The notes under the pieces: generated by a model
The model's input: only the letters and a program-made list of their open reading frames with translations
What the model was told of the DNA's origin: nothing
Databases searched by the model: none
Source of the DNA: Penumbrarchaeum sp964445525
GTDB taxonomy: Archaea; Thermoplasmatota; Penumbrarchaeia; Penumbrarchaeales; Penumbrarchaeaceae
Assembly: GCA_964445525.1 (NCBI GenBank)
Contig: CAYULA010000015.1
Coordinates: 1 to 64,000, forward strand
Direction of reading: 5' to 3'
DNA: 64,000 nucleotides
Made by a program: the position numbers and the translations under genes
Shown: piece by piece, positions 8,960-18,242 of the stretch
How the letters are laid out: every line of letters begins with the position of its first letter
How positions within the stretch are numbered: the stretch's first letter is position 1

Positions 8960-10564
8960 ATGAAGAAGAAATGGGGTCCGATCATATTCCTGTTCATCAT
9001 GATCATGGCTCTTGCCGGTCTTGCCGGATGTATGGATGATGAGGTTGTGGGTGTTGGAGATGGTATCTCTTGCGAACTGGATTCCATAACACGGACTCCG
9101 GGCGAATATGATGTACATATCACCCTGGGTTTGACAATCGAAAATCAAATGGATATGGATCTGTCTATTTACCATACTCAACTGGTTATGACTACTTTCG
9201 AAGGAGAGGAATACACAAGTGATCTGCAGATAGTGAACATGATAAACATCACACAAAACGATGAACTCCCGTCTGGCAAGACCGTAAGAATCTCGGCCGG
9301 TTTTCGTTTGGATTATGGGATTCATCCTGTTTGGTTGTACCTGAATCATTCTCATTGGACCGATATCGGATACATAACGGTTTTTTCAAATTATCTTCCT
9401 CTATCGCAAGATTTTCTTCTGGGAGATATGATTGAATACTCCCCTTCAAACCGTCCTTCATTTATGCTCGATCACATCTCAAGACCCGTTGATATTGTCA
9501 TGGCTGATCTGAACTATGACGGGCTTGATGATCTGGTGGTGGCTGATTTTGATGGTGATTCTGATGATATGGATCATTTTGATATCAGTGATCAAACCAG
9601 GAGCTCATCGGTTCAGGGGACCACGGGGGCTATTCACGTTTTTCTGATGGATGGAGCATCCGGGGAACCGGTTCCCTTCTGGTCGGGATCATACGGAAGA
9701 AGTCCTCGGTGTCTAAAAATTGCTGAAGTTACCGGGGACAATCATCCGGATATAATTGTTGGTCTCTGGAATTCCAATGATGTCAGGATCATCAAAGGGA
9801 ACGGCAACGGGTCATTTTCCCATGACGAATACGAGATCATTCCGGTGATGAAACAGCCTTTCGACCTTGAGATTGCTGATATGAACCTGGATGGTAGAAT
9901 GGATATTGTTGTGATGGGCGGTCATTCAACGTTAGGAGATGGTTTCGGTGATAGTGTTTCTATCCTTTTTTCCGATGCCCTCAATAAGTATGATCCTCAA
10001 AGATCCGTCAATATTTCCGGAATGGATGGAGGACTAGAGGTTTGCGATCTGAACGGAGATGGTCTCCCGGATATCGTTGCCGGGACACATCTTCATATGC
10101 AGAGGGTGAACGGCACCTTCTCGAATATTCCGGATATGATCTTCGATGTCCCTGGATTCCCTGTGGCAGGGGATATTGACGGTGATGGAACTGTTGATCT
10201 CCTTTTGGGTGATTCCATCTTCTTGAACGATGAATTGGAGGGTCCGGATAATGTGACGGATGTGGAACTTCCATGTGATTTTCCCGGGTACGAGATGTTC
10301 ATTCATTCCGGTATTTCCGACATGACCGGAGATGGAATATCTGATGTCATCATGGGGTCAAAAATTTTCATTCAAGATAATCACAGATCTTTTCCTCCCG
10401 GTTCCGAGATGAATCTGTATGTGGGACAATACGATCCGAGTTACTGGACAAATACTGATGGTTCATGTACAGGAGATATGAATCAAGATGAATCTACCGA
10501 TCTTGCCGTAATATACAAGGATAATACCAATTATTACATTTCCATTTTCTTTCAGGGAGGATGA
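8960..10564 (+). CDS. FG-GAP/VCBS repeat lipoprotein
   Basis: Predicted extracytoplasmic lipoprotein of 534 residues. Residues 1-24 form a signal peptide ending in the lipobox-like LAGLAGC, so Cys24 would carry the lipid anchor. After an N-terminal Ig-like region, about seven FG-GAP/VCBS calcium motifs follow (MADLNYDGLDD, AEVTGDNHPD, ADMNLDGRMD, CDLNGDGLPD, GDIDGDGTVD, SDMTGDGISD, GDMNQDESTD), consistent with a seven-bladed propeller. It ends 3 bases before a second, broken lipoprotein gene, so the two were probably one operon. Ligand unknown. Confidence 0.82.
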   Translation: MKKKWGPIIFLFIMIMALAGLAGCMDDEVVGVGDGISCELDSITRTPGEYDVHITLGLTIENQMDMDLSIYHTQLVMTTFEGEEYTSDLQIVNMINITQNDELPSGKTVRISAGFRLDYGIHPVWLYLNHSHWTDIGYITVFSNYLPLSQDFLLGDMIEYSPSNRPSFMLDHISRPVDIVMADLNYDGLDDLVVADFDGDSDDMDHFDISDQTRSSSVQGTTGAIHVFLMDGASGEPVPFWSGSYGRSPRCLKIAEVTGDNHPDIIVGLWNSNDVRIIKGNGNGSFSHDEYEIIPVMKQPFDLEIADMNLDGRMDIVVMGGHSTLGDGFGDSVSILFSDALNKYDPQRSVNISGMDGGLEVCDLNGDGLPDIVAGTHLHMQRVNGTFSNIPDMIFDVPGFPVAGDIDGDGTVDLLLGDSIFLNDELEGPDNVTDVELPCDFPGYEMFIHSGISDMTGDGISDVIMGSKIFIQDNHRSFPPGSEMNLYVGQYDPSYWTNTDGSCTGDMNQDESTDLAVIYKDNTNYYISIFFQGG

Positions 10565-10567
10565 TTT

Positions 10568-11318
10568 TTGTGGGGAAGAAAGGATGGCCATTTGCGTTTT
10601 CTCATTCTATCCATATCTATCCTGGTAGTTCTATCCGGATGTCTGGAAGGACCCGGAGAAGATGATGATGGATCCATTATAACCCATTTCGATTACGGGA
10701 AATATCCCAGTGATATGAGTTGGAAACCCGATGGTTATTATTCTTTGATTTGTGGTCAGGCAGGTTAGCTTTACAAAACCGATGGGGATTCAATTGAAGA
10801 TATCTCCAATCTGACGGAAGGGTCCACACACATTGAAAGTGTTATCTGGCATCCATTCAGGGAAGAAGCCTTGCTGTTGAGTCAATACGGGTCAGCAATC
10901 TTCAATGGTGTGGAGGTCAGGAATATCCCGGGTCTTCGGGTGCAGAATGGTGAATGGAATCCATCGGGAGATTTTACATTACTTGTCAGAGGTAATCAAG
11001 CGATCAAGTATCATGAAGAGTCCAACTTCACCCAAATCGATATTGAACTGCTGCAGGATGATTTCTTCAGGCCCTCCATCAACATTGCCCTGAAACATGT
11101 TGCATTCAAACCGGATGGCTCCGAGGCTCTTGTGTCGAATTACAATGGTTTTGTTTTCGGTATCCTTCGAGGATGGCGAATTCCAAAATGTATCCGATGA
11201 GATCGACATGGTTTCGGGCAGATGTCGTAAGATGGCATGGCAACCAGGCGGTGATATTGTACTGATATTGATAGTCCATCAATCGGACCTCACATTCGAA
11301 ATATATGCATACCGGTGA
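10568..11318 (+). pseudogene. Broken lipoprotein gene, TolB/WD40-like propeller
   Basis: Starts at TTG 10568 with a signal peptide and lipobox (LSISILVVLSGC). The frame is cut by TAG at 10766-10768 but continues in the same frame with clear coding character (TDGDSIEDISNLTEG) to 11200. Near 11145-11165 the coding signal moves to another frame (NYNGFVF then SVSFEDGEFQNV) and ends at 11318. Repeats of the kind WKPDG, WHPF, WNPSG, FKPDG and WQPGG spaced 40-60 residues apart indicate a TolB/WD40-like propeller. One nonsense codon and one frameshift make it a pseudogene, unless both are sequencing errors. Confidence 0.7.
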
Positions 11319-11357
11319 GATCGGTTTTTTATCAGGATAAGTATGAAAGAAGACCCC

Positions 11358-14300
11358 TCACATGAATGCTTCCAGGGTGGTCTCCTTGAACCTCGAAGGG
11401 AACATGGCTTCTATGGCCCTCGACATGATGGCGATCCTCTGCTTCAGATAATTGGACACATCATATTCCTCCGAGATCGATTGGGCTATGCCAAGGTATT
11501 TCTTTACCGAGCCTTCCGCCACGGTGAGGATCAATTTGTTGTTGCATTTATGCGGTTTTGGAGAGAACAGTAACTTGTTGCATCTACCGGTCAAGGTCAG
11601 CCTCCGGTATTTGGTCCCGCATTTGGTGCATCTGAACGACTGCTGTGAATAGGATCTGAGGTTACCTATCAGGTCCGGGAGAAGATGGGTTGTAAGGACC
11701 CTCTCTGCTACATCGTCCTCATCGACGGCCCTTATGATCCTTGCGAGTTCTAGCTGTCTGTTGATCTTCTCCTCTGTTACTCCTATTGTCTTGTATGCGG
11801 AAATCACGGGAGCGTAATTCAGGTCAGTTGTATCCTGGGAGAAGTTCAATCCTTCGTACTGGAGCGGGGTCTTCAACCTCATCTTGATCGTATCAAGCCT
11901 GTGCATCCAGTAATCATTTATCTTCACCCCTTGCATTGTGGCATGATAGAAATCTATAGGGTATCTGGGGGCCACATCCACATTGTGGGCTTCCTTGTCA
12001 ACTTCCATGGGGTCCAGCCTCATCGAGAGGACCAGAGGGGCATCCATCTGTCCTCCCCTCTTTTCCGGCAGGAATTTTCTGGAGAAGTTCAACAGCCCGT
12101 CCATCAGGAGCATTATGGCATCCTCGTCACCGTCACAGTTCCTCCTCTTGGATGCATGGTAGTACGGATGCCCCATGCATCCCAGGGCTTTGGTGAATCC
12201 GATTATCCTGCAGAGGACCCCTCCCGAGGTGTGAGGTGCCAGGCCTATTGCCAGGGATCCGATCAGATCTTCCTTCCTTTCCGCATTATAGTATCCTTTC
12301 TCACCGTAAAGGAGCTCGAGTTCTTCATCGATGAACCTCGCGACCCGAAGAAGATACTCCCCTCCCTTCTCGTTTATTACAATATCCTGGACCTTCAACT
12401 CGATGATCTGGTCATCCCTGACAAGGTCCTCACCTGCTATATCCTTGTCATATCCAAGCTTTTTTAGCTTCTCCACAGAGGCCCCGATCTCCCTGGGTTT
12501 GAAGTGGGTCATGGTGATATCGGTCATATCGTATCTTATCGTACCGTCCCGGAAGACAAAGATGTCATGTTTCGCTCTCAGAATGCCTTTTTCAACCCTT
12601 TCGGGTATCTTCTCCTTTGAGATCAGGCCCTTGACTCCTTTCATATCGGGAAGGGCGTCTATCGAGGTGAAACCCAGGATCTTCGATGCCCTCTCGGCAT
12701 CTTCTTTGGTATTGAGCTGCATCCTTTCCCGGGTGTTTTCCTGGCCCCCCTTCCTCATTGCCTTTGCATTGCAGTCGGGACAGTTCACGAAAGGTATCAC
12801 TTTGTGGCATTCGGGGCATTCCCTCGGAGGGGAGTTGGCTCCTACCAGGGTATTGTAGGTCTTCTTCAGGAGTCTCTGGGATCCTGCCTCGTCTCCGACC
12901 GGGTAGAGGCCGTGAACCGGTGGTTTCATCTGCCTGATGTCAGCCTTTTCCGGCCTGCCCATCCTGGCTCCTATCCTTGTGGGGGACCTTTCCATGATCC
13001 TGATTCCGGCCAGGAGGTTAACGGCTTTCATCACATTATTGGCCCTGGAGAAACCCTTTGGTATCCTGCAGGATTTCAGATCCGTTGTAATCCCGAGACA
13101 GCAGAGAAGGGGAATGGACATATCATCGAGCAGTAACCGCCCCTCACCTGACCTGTGGGGGCAGTTCAGCTTGATGAGTATATCTTTTATTTCGGGTTCA
13201 TCCGAGACCGAGAGAGAATCTCCCATCTCTCCGGTATCGAGAATTTGTGTTCTGAAAAGATTCAGTTCCTGTATGGATATATCATGCCACAACAGTGTCC
13301 AGTCAGGATGGAGCGGAACGTCTATCTCCTTGCTGATCCTCACCGCTTCTTCTCCGTTTTCGGGGATATATTTGCCTATGTCCAGACTTCCGAGCTCTCT
13401 GTCAACTGACCTTGCCCTCATCGCGGCTTCCTTCAGATACTTCTTTACCGCCTTGTCGGCGCTTTCCTCGCAGACCTTTCTTGTTTTAAGGAGTTCCTCT
13501 TCTGCGGGTTCAATATCACTGCATTTCAGCTCGGCAAAAGGCCTCATTTCCTCCTTTCTGATCTCTTCGATCGTCTTTTCAAGATCCATTGCCTCGGAGA
13601 ATGGATTCTTCCTCAGGCCCTTCTCCTTCATGTAAAGTGAGAGCTCCACCTCCCTTTCCCACCAATCCCGGGAGAAGGAACCCTGAATGAGCAGGTGATT
13701 GTTCTCTGCAAATTCTCCGAAGGGAATGAGGATCTCCCCGATGTCCGTTATCTGCTTTATCCTGCCTTTAACGGACTCCATTGTTTCCTTGTCGTTTACC
13801 CTGACCAGGTCTCCGTTGTTCAGAAGTACCGTAGGTCCTTCAATGGAATCAACCGGTGTCACGGCACCTGCTTTTCCGGGTCTTTCTATCTTTATCTGTG
13901 TTCCAACAGCCATGAAATTATCGGTTATGAACAAAGTGTATGGGCTGACCCCGATGGAGGCCAGACCGCAGGTCCTTCCCCTGCCGTACCTTAGCCTGAA
14001 TCCTCCGGGTCTGGAAGGGTGGGAGAACACAGGTCTGCCCGCGATCAGATCCTTGATATATTTCACCGTCGCTTCGACCTTGAGGCCCATTCCCTCATCC
14101 GTCAGTTTTACCGGGGAGTCCTCCTCCTCGAAGGTGAAATCAAGATAATTACCCTCCTCGTCGGTTCCGCTCCCTGCGACACCGGGAATGTCGGAATCCA
14201 TGTCCTTCATGGATATCATTTGCTCCAGTAATTCATCCTCCATGCAGGTCTTGTCACCTTTTTCCTCTTCCTGTTTTTTCTTCACCATCAGAGTCTCCAG

Positions 14301-15116
14301 GAAATCCCAACCTTCAATCTCCAGGGCCTTGGTAATTTTCAATATCTTCTTCGCTTTGAGCAGCAGTCCCTCTGCAATGACCAGGCATATGCCCGATCTT
14401 ACCTGGTTGGTCAAAACCCTTGGAAGATCCCTGTTGCCCTGGACCTCCACCTTCTCCGTACCCTCGCCGTTCACACAGACCGGACAACGCCGGACTATCT
14501 TCTCGATCTCTTCATTGGTGGGTTTGTATTGAAGGTTCTTGTATAGCTGGAATTCCTCTACATATCTCGCTATCTCCTGTTCGGTGGCCTTGAATTCACC
14601 TATGCCCAGGGATTTTCTGACCTGATCGGCAATCAGAACGGAAACGGCCTGGGCGGTCCCACCAGCCGCCCTGATGGGGCCTGCGAAGAATAGATCGGCA
14701 TATTCCGTACCATCGGAATTCTTCCCCAGCTTGACCTCGGCAATCCCTTCCAGGGGAGCTACAAGGACACCTTCCGTGAGGATCGCCAGACCTGTTCTCG
14801 TGGCCTGATCCAGTGCCTTTTCCTTGTCAATTCCCCGGGAAACCATCTTTATTGCGGTTTCCTCCGCTATCTTCAGGAGAAGTTTTTCCCTGGACATTTT
14901 GGGTGAGAGTTCCCTGATCCTCTCCGCTATTCCCTGGGGTCCAACCAGCTTCTCAACCCTTCCCGCAAGGTCCTCGGCAAATGGTATCTCGACATCATCC
15001 GTGGGGTCTATCCCTTTCGATCGTGCCCTTGTGGCTACTTCTGCAGCATGGTATGCTTCCTCCTTCAGATCGGAGAAATACATTTGCATTTTTTTCGAAG
15101 CTGCGGGCTTTTTCAT
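11358..15116 (-). CDS. polC: DNA polymerase D (family D) large subunit DP2
   Basis: Catalytic subunit of the archaeal replicative polymerase D, which pairs with the DP1 exonuclease subunit (not in this window). The protein has 1252 residues, a normal length. It carries the typical N-terminal start (SDLKEEAYHAAEVATRARSKGIDP), zinc-binding CPVC...C and CPECHKVIPFVNCPDC motifs, the catalytic HASKRRNCDGDEDA at about residue 985 with the essential Asp pair, and a C-terminal CTKCGTKYRR zinc element. No intein interrupts the active-site motif, a common intein site in DP2. A minus-strand TATA (GGTTTTAACC, 15149-15158) lies just upstream. The gene stands alone, divergent from the receiver-DUF835 gene. 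Confidence 0.97.
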   Translation of the reverse strand: MKKPAASKKMQMYFSDLKEEAYHAAEVATRARSKGIDPTDDVEIPFAEDLAGRVEKLVGPQGIAERIRELSPKMSREKLLLKIAEETAIKMVSRGIDKEKALDQATRTGLAILTEGVLVAPLEGIAEVKLGKNSDGTEYADLFFAGPIRAAGGTAQAVSVLIADQVRKSLGIGEFKATEQEIARYVEEFQLYKNLQYKPTNEEIEKIVRRCPVCVNGEGTEKVEVQGNRDLPRVLTNQVRSGICLVIAEGLLLKAKKILKITKALEIEGWDFLETLMVKKKQEEEKGDKTCMEDELLEQMISMKDMDSDIPGVAGSGTDEEGNYLDFTFEEEDSPVKLTDEGMGLKVEATVKYIKDLIAGRPVFSHPSRPGGFRLRYGRGRTCGLASIGVSPYTLFITDNFMAVGTQIKIERPGKAGAVTPVDSIEGPTVLLNNGDLVRVNDKETMESVKGRIKQITDIGEILIPFGEFAENNHLLIQGSFSRDWWEREVELSLYMKEKGLRKNPFSEAMDLEKTIEEIRKEEMRPFAELKCSDIEPAEEELLKTRKVCEESADKAVKKYLKEAAMRARSVDRELGSLDIGKYIPENGEEAVRISKEIDVPLHPDWTLLWHDISIQELNLFRTQILDTGEMGDSLSVSDEPEIKDILIKLNCPHRSGEGRLLLDDMSIPLLCCLGITTDLKSCRIPKGFSRANNVMKAVNLLAGIRIMERSPTRIGARMGRPEKADIRQMKPPVHGLYPVGDEAGSQRLLKKTYNTLVGANSPPRECPECHKVIPFVNCPDCNAKAMRKGGQENTRERMQLNTKEDAERASKILGFTSIDALPDMKGVKGLISKEKIPERVEKGILRAKHDIFVFRDGTIRYDMTDITMTHFKPREIGASVEKLKKLGYDKDIAGEDLVRDDQIIELKVQDIVINEKGGEYLLRVARFIDEELELLYGEKGYYNAERKEDLIGSLAIGLAPHTSGGVLCRIIGFTKALGCMGHPYYHASKRRNCDGDEDAIMLLMDGLLNFSRKFLPEKRGGQMDAPLVLSMRLDPMEVDKEAHNVDVAPRYPIDFYHATMQGVKINDYWMHRLDTIKMRLKTPLQYEGLNFSQDTTDLNYAPVISAYKTIGVTEEKINRQLELARIIRAVDEDDVAERVLTTHLLPDLIGNLRSYSQQSFRCTKCGTKYRRLTLTGRCNKLLFSPKPHKCNNKLILTVAEGSVKKYLGIAQSISEEYDVSNYLKQRIAIMSRAIEAMFPSRFKETTLEAFM

Positions 15117-15148
15117 TCAGGGGTCCCCGGCTTCCCTATCGTTGAATG

Positions 15149-15220
15149 GTTAAAACCTTTTTCTCGAGGTAGGGTGAAAGACCTTTATTTTTCTGATAGA
15201 GGGGGCAAGATGTTTTTAAC
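15149..15220. promoter_or_regulatory. Divergent promoters of polC (-) and the REC-DUF835 gene (+)
   Basis: The minus-strand box GGTTTTAACC at 15149-15158 would give a short polC leader. On the plus strand GTTTTTAACCC near 15212-15222 can serve the receiver gene, about 45 bases before its ATG at 15262. Confidence 0.4.
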
Positions 15221-15261
15221 CCATTGATGCAATGACCTTGTAAAATACGGGGTAGTTTCGG

Positions 15262-16122
15262 ATGATGGACGTTTTCATCGTTGAGGATGAGGAGATGATC
15301 CAGCAGCTCTATCGGGATGTGCTGTCCATGAGGGGCTATAACGTAGTGGACGTGGCAGAGACCGGGGAGGAGGCAGTTGATAAATTCCGGAAATTTAAAC
15401 AAAAACCCGACCTGGTCATTATGGACCACCGAATGCCCGGAATGGGCGGCCTCGATGCGGCCAGGATGATAATGGAAGAGGATTCCAGCACCAAAATCAT
15501 TCTCGTATCAGCTGATGATAACGCTGTATGGGAAGCCCTCAAGATCGGTATAGTGGGTATGAAGAAACCATTCAACATTGGCGACCTGCTATCGGCCATT
15601 GAGGCATCAACTCCGAAGGATTCCCCCAAAAAGAAGGAGAAGTCCGAGGTTCCCGAGGCACCGATTAAACAGAGCGGCCTCTATCTGGTCGAGGAGCTTG
15701 ACGCCGAAAGAAGCGTCGATATCTTCAAAGCCCTTCTTGCCAATGATTACAAGGGAATGGCTTTTTCGAGAAAGCATCCCGATGTTTTAAGGAAACTCGT
15801 GGGAGAAGATGAACTGCCTGTTGTTTGGTTCACATCCACACCGGTAAAGGAATACACCTGCATTTCCCCGATCAATATCCAGAAGATGCTGATAATGGTA
15901 CAATCGGCAATATCCAGCAACGAGAAATCCGCAATACTGGTATGGGGTTTTGAATATATTCTGACCAACATGAACTTTGACAGGGCTCTTAATCTGCTTC
16001 AGGTTCTCAACGACAGGGTGATGACCACAAAGGATTGTATACTGATCTTTTCCATGGACCTGGAGATTCTGGGGGAGAGGGAACGCAAATTGGTGGCAAG
16101 AGAATTCGAGATCCTGAAATAG
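15262..16122 (+). CDS. Response regulator: receiver domain fused to DUF835
   Basis: A two-domain cytoplasmic signalling protein. Residues 1-120 form a CheY-like receiver with the acidic pair in FIVEDEE, phosphoacceptor Asp near residue 55 (VIMDHRMPGMGG), the switch Ser in LVSAD, and conserved Lys in KKPF. A charged linker (PKKKEKSEVPEAP) leads to a DUF835 domain (about 135-286) with GLYLVEE, VVWFTSTP and AILVWGFEYILTNMNFDRALN. REC-DUF835 fusions are typical of Thermoplasmata and Thermococci; the output of DUF835 is unknown. No kinase lies next to it. The PAS histidine kinase at 26269 is one possible partner, by inference only. Confidence 0.88.
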   Translation: MMDVFIVEDEEMIQQLYRDVLSMRGYNVVDVAETGEEAVDKFRKFKQKPDLVIMDHRMPGMGGLDAARMIMEEDSSTKIILVSADDNAVWEALKIGIVGMKKPFNIGDLLSAIEASTPKDSPKKKEKSEVPEAPIKQSGLYLVEELDAERSVDIFKALLANDYKGMAFSRKHPDVLRKLVGEDELPVVWFTSTPVKEYTCISPINIQKMLIMVQSAISSNEKSAILVWGFEYILTNMNFDRALNLLQVLNDRVMTTKDCILIFSMDLEILGERERKLVAREFEILK

Positions 16123-16237
16123 CGAATAATTAACATAATATCACATTTTTTCCTGCCAGATATTACTCTGGATCATTCTCAATATGTCATATGATAATGG
16201 TCCCAATGTTCTTATATATCTAATAGAGGAATGATTA

Positions 16238-16354
16238 AACATCGGGCAGGGAATAACTGTTATTCTTAACACCTCTATCTCTTCCTAAATATGTCCCCCC
16301 CATATCTCTGCCCGAACGTATTTCCTGAAGATCCGGCGGGATACCGGATCTTCA
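16238..16354 (+). ncRNA. Candidate structured small RNA with three-helix fold and terminator
   Basis: The 311-base gap after the receiver gene has no ORF but dense structure. A TATA-like CTTATATATC (16211-16220) would start an RNA near 16240. The transcript closes with a 10-bp helix (16242-16251 with 16306-16315, one G-U). Inside are a 5-bp hairpin (AATAA-CTG-TTATT, 16252-16264), a 24-base pyrimidine-rich single strand, and a hairpin with a C-rich loop (ATATG/CATAT, 16289-16305) that stacks on the closing helix. An 11-bp hairpin at 16326-16354 with T-rich tail then looks like a terminator. It is not a tRNA (no T arm) and too short for RNase P or SRP RNA. Expression is untested. Confidence 0.5.
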
Positions 16355-16433
16355 CTTCATTCTTTTGTTCGGATCTTTGACCGAATTACCAGTATGTTCT
16401 TGAAACTTGAACAACAAAATGCTGTTACTGTGA

Positions 16434-17009
16434 TCAGTAATTTTTTGCAAGTGGCTCGAAATAGGCCCTTGGATGCTTGCATGCCGGGCACATTTCCGGG
16501 GCCATTTCTCCCTCGTGAATATACCCGCAGTTGAGACATTTCCATTTGATGGGTCTGTCCCTTTTGAAGAATCCTTCGCTCTGAAGCCTCTCTATGAGAG
16601 AATTGTAACGATTCTCGTGTTCCACTTCCACCTTTGCAACCATCTTGAATGTTTTGGCAACCTCGGGAAAACCTTCCTGTTCTGCAATTTTTGCGAATGT
16701 GGGATAGAGTTCGGTCCATTCCTCGTTCTCTCCGGCAGCCGCAGCCTTGAGGTTATCCAGGGTTGTTCCTATAACACCGGCCGGATATGATGCAGTGATC
16801 TCAACCATCCCGCCCTCAAGATGCTTGAAGAAGAGCTTTGCATGTTCCCTCTCGTTCTCGGCTGTTTCCAGAAAGATCTCCGAAATGGCGTTGAATCCCT
16901 CTTTCTTTGCGGCCTTTGCAAAGAATGTGTATCTGTTTCGGGCCTGGGATTCTCCCGCAAATGCAGCTAGAAGATTTTTTTCTGTTTCGGTTCCCTTTAT
17001 ACTTGGCAT
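16434..17009 (-). CDS. rbr: Rubrerythrin
   Basis: Non-haem iron peroxidase that reduces hydrogen peroxide in anaerobes, using electrons from rubredoxin or NAD(P)H-linked partners. The N-terminal ferritin-like four-helix domain carries the di-iron ligands (GESQARNRY, ENEREHAKLF, KVEVEHENRYN). The C-terminal rubredoxin-like domain has WKCLNCGYIHEG and MCPACKHP, ending FEPL. Length 191 residues is standard. A minus-strand TATA (TTTTTATAAATA, about 17037-17048) and GGTGAGA next to the ATG mark a short leader. It heads the oxygen-defence region that continues to 20088. Confidence 0.96.
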   Translation of the reverse strand: MPSIKGTETEKNLLAAFAGESQARNRYTFFAKAAKKEGFNAISEIFLETAENEREHAKLFFKHLEGGMVEITASYPAGVIGTTLDNLKAAAAGENEEWTELYPTFAKIAEQEGFPEVAKTFKMVAKVEVEHENRYNSLIERLQSEGFFKRDRPIKWKCLNCGYIHEGEMAPEMCPACKHPRAYFEPLAKNY

Positions 17010-17035
17010 TCTCTCACCGATCCCCGATATCGGAA

Positions 17036-17048
17036 CTTATTTATAAAA
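17036..17048 (-). promoter_or_regulatory. TATA box of rubrerythrin gene
   Basis: Minus-strand TTTTTATAAATA about 30 bases upstream of the ATG at 17009, giving a near-leaderless mRNA that still carries a GGTGAGA ribosome site. Confidence 0.55.
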
Positions 17049-17152
17049 ACTGATGTAAATCCTGTTACGGTTCATCACGGATCAACAAGGCATTTAAAAA
17101 TTTTCAATTACTTTTTTGAGAAAATACAATGGACAGACTGAAATAGGATGTA

Positions 17153-17710
17153 ATGGATCGGGAATTGATTATGAGGAGAGTAACATTAACACCCATCGGA
17201 TGGGAAGATGAAAAGGTATTGTCGATGATGAAGAACTTCCTGAGTGTACTCACCGACATGGATGTCAATATCGGCTCGGGAATGGAAATACCAAGATATG
17301 CATACAATCAGAAGAGGGACCAGTACCACGTTGAGACCATTCTTGAGAGTCTCTCCTTCAGACACAGTGGCGGGGATTTCATATTGGGTGTTGGCGATTT
17401 AGATATATACATGAAGGGATACAATTTCGTATTCGGTCATTCAAATCTGATCACAGGCGTAGGTTTGATGTCAACCATGAGGCTCTGGCCTTCATTCTAC
17501 GGAGAACCGGATGAGAAAAACCTGTTCCGCAAAAGGATGCTCACCGCGGCAACGCATGAGATGGGACATCTTATGGGTCTGTTTCATTGCAGAAATCCCG
17601 GATGTGTCATGAACGATTCCAGGTCAATATCGGAAATGGATTCCAAGAGTTTCGATTTCTGTAAAAGCTGTTTGAAAGCCATTGAAGATAGAAAGTTCAA
17701 AAAAATGTAG
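17153..17710 (+). CDS. amzA: Archaemetzincin (peptidase M54)
   Basis: Zinc metalloprotease of the archaemetzincin family. The motif THEMGHLMGLFHCRNPGCVM contains the three zinc His ligands and catalytic Glu (HExxHxxGxxH), followed by the extra Cys residues and the Met of the Met-turn. A second cysteine pair FCKSC near the C-terminus completes the family's four-Cys structural zinc site. Length 185 residues is typical. AGGATG lies just before the ATG, and an AT-rich box (ATTTAAAAATTTT, about 17092-17104) is a possible promoter. Natural substrates are unknown. It converges on the ferritin-like gene across a short hairpin. Confidence 0.95.
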   Translation: MDRELIMRRVTLTPIGWEDEKVLSMMKNFLSVLTDMDVNIGSGMEIPRYAYNQKRDQYHVETILESLSFRHSGGDFILGVGDLDIYMKGYNFVFGHSNLITGVGLMSTMRLWPSFYGEPDEKNLFRKRMLTAATHEMGHLMGLFHCRNPGCVMNDSRSISEMDSKSFDFCKSCLKAIEDRKFKKM

Positions 17711-17713
17711 AAA

Positions 17714-17731
17714 GGCCCTTTGTAAAGGGCC
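17714..17731. terminator. Hairpin between convergent genes
   Basis: Stem GGCCCTT (17714-17720) and AAGGGCC (17725-17731) around a TGTA loop. It lies in the 30-base gap between amzA (+) and the ferritin-like gene (-), where it could end transcription from both sides. Confidence 0.6.
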
Positions 17732-17740
17732 CTGGTATGC

Positions 17741-18232
17741 TCAAGGTCCTACGTGCATCATCTCCCATTCAATCTCGTAATCCTCTTCGGATTCCAGATA
17801 TTCCTTCTCTATCTCCAGGAGCTTGTAGTGTCCTATCTCCATCTTTGCAAGGTATTGAAGTGTCTTTGAGATGTCGGCGTCATCGAACCTCTTCGAGAGG
17901 GAACCGTAGAAATCGGATGCCGCCATTTCGGCATCCATTGCCTGGGACATAATATCCGAAGCCTGGACATATGGTTTTTCCACATCCACTCCCGGGAGAG
18001 GTACCGGAGATTTTTCGGGGAGGCCCGGGACCTCTTCCTGGAATTCCATCTTGTAAATGGATTCCAGATAATCCCTGTGCTTCAGCTCCTCTTCCGCAAT
18101 GTATCTGAGCTTGTCAGATAGATATCCGTTATCCACTTTTCCCGCAAGCTGCAGATAGACGTCCCTGCTTTCAACCTCACTTTTGATCGCGGCAAGCATC
18201 ATGTCCTTCATATCATATGATTCGAGATCCAT
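17741..18232 (-). CDS. Ferritin-like di-iron protein (rubrerythrin family, no rubredoxin domain)
   Basis: A 163-residue ferritin-like protein with two helix pairs. Likely di-iron ligands lie in EVESRDVY, EEELKHRDYLE, DAEMAASDFY and AKMEIGHYKLLE, the pattern of the rubrerythrin/YciE-like group. There is no C-terminal rubredoxin zinc site, unlike the 16434 gene. A proline-rich hinge (VPGLPEKSPVPLP) separates the two halves. It lies 10 bases after the peroxiredoxin and in line with ferritin, so it belongs to an iron/peroxide operon. A role in iron or peroxide handling is inferred. Confidence 0.85.
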   Translation of the reverse strand: MDLESYDMKDMMLAAIKSEVESRDVYLQLAGKVDNGYLSDKLRYIAEEELKHRDYLESIYKMEFQEEVPGLPEKSPVPLPGVDVEKPYVQASDIMSQAMDAEMAASDFYGSLSKRFDDADISKTLQYLAKMEIGHYKLLEIEKEYLESEEDYEIEWEMMHVGP

Positions 18233-18242
18233 TCATAACACC

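Noticed and set aside
12110..12160. Intein in the polC active-site motif
   Set aside because: The motif RNCDGDEDA is continuous; no insert of intein size is present.
12937..13635. 232-codon open frame on the plus strand
   Set aside because: It is antisense to the well-supported DNA polymerase D large subunit and has a Ser-rich shadow composition.
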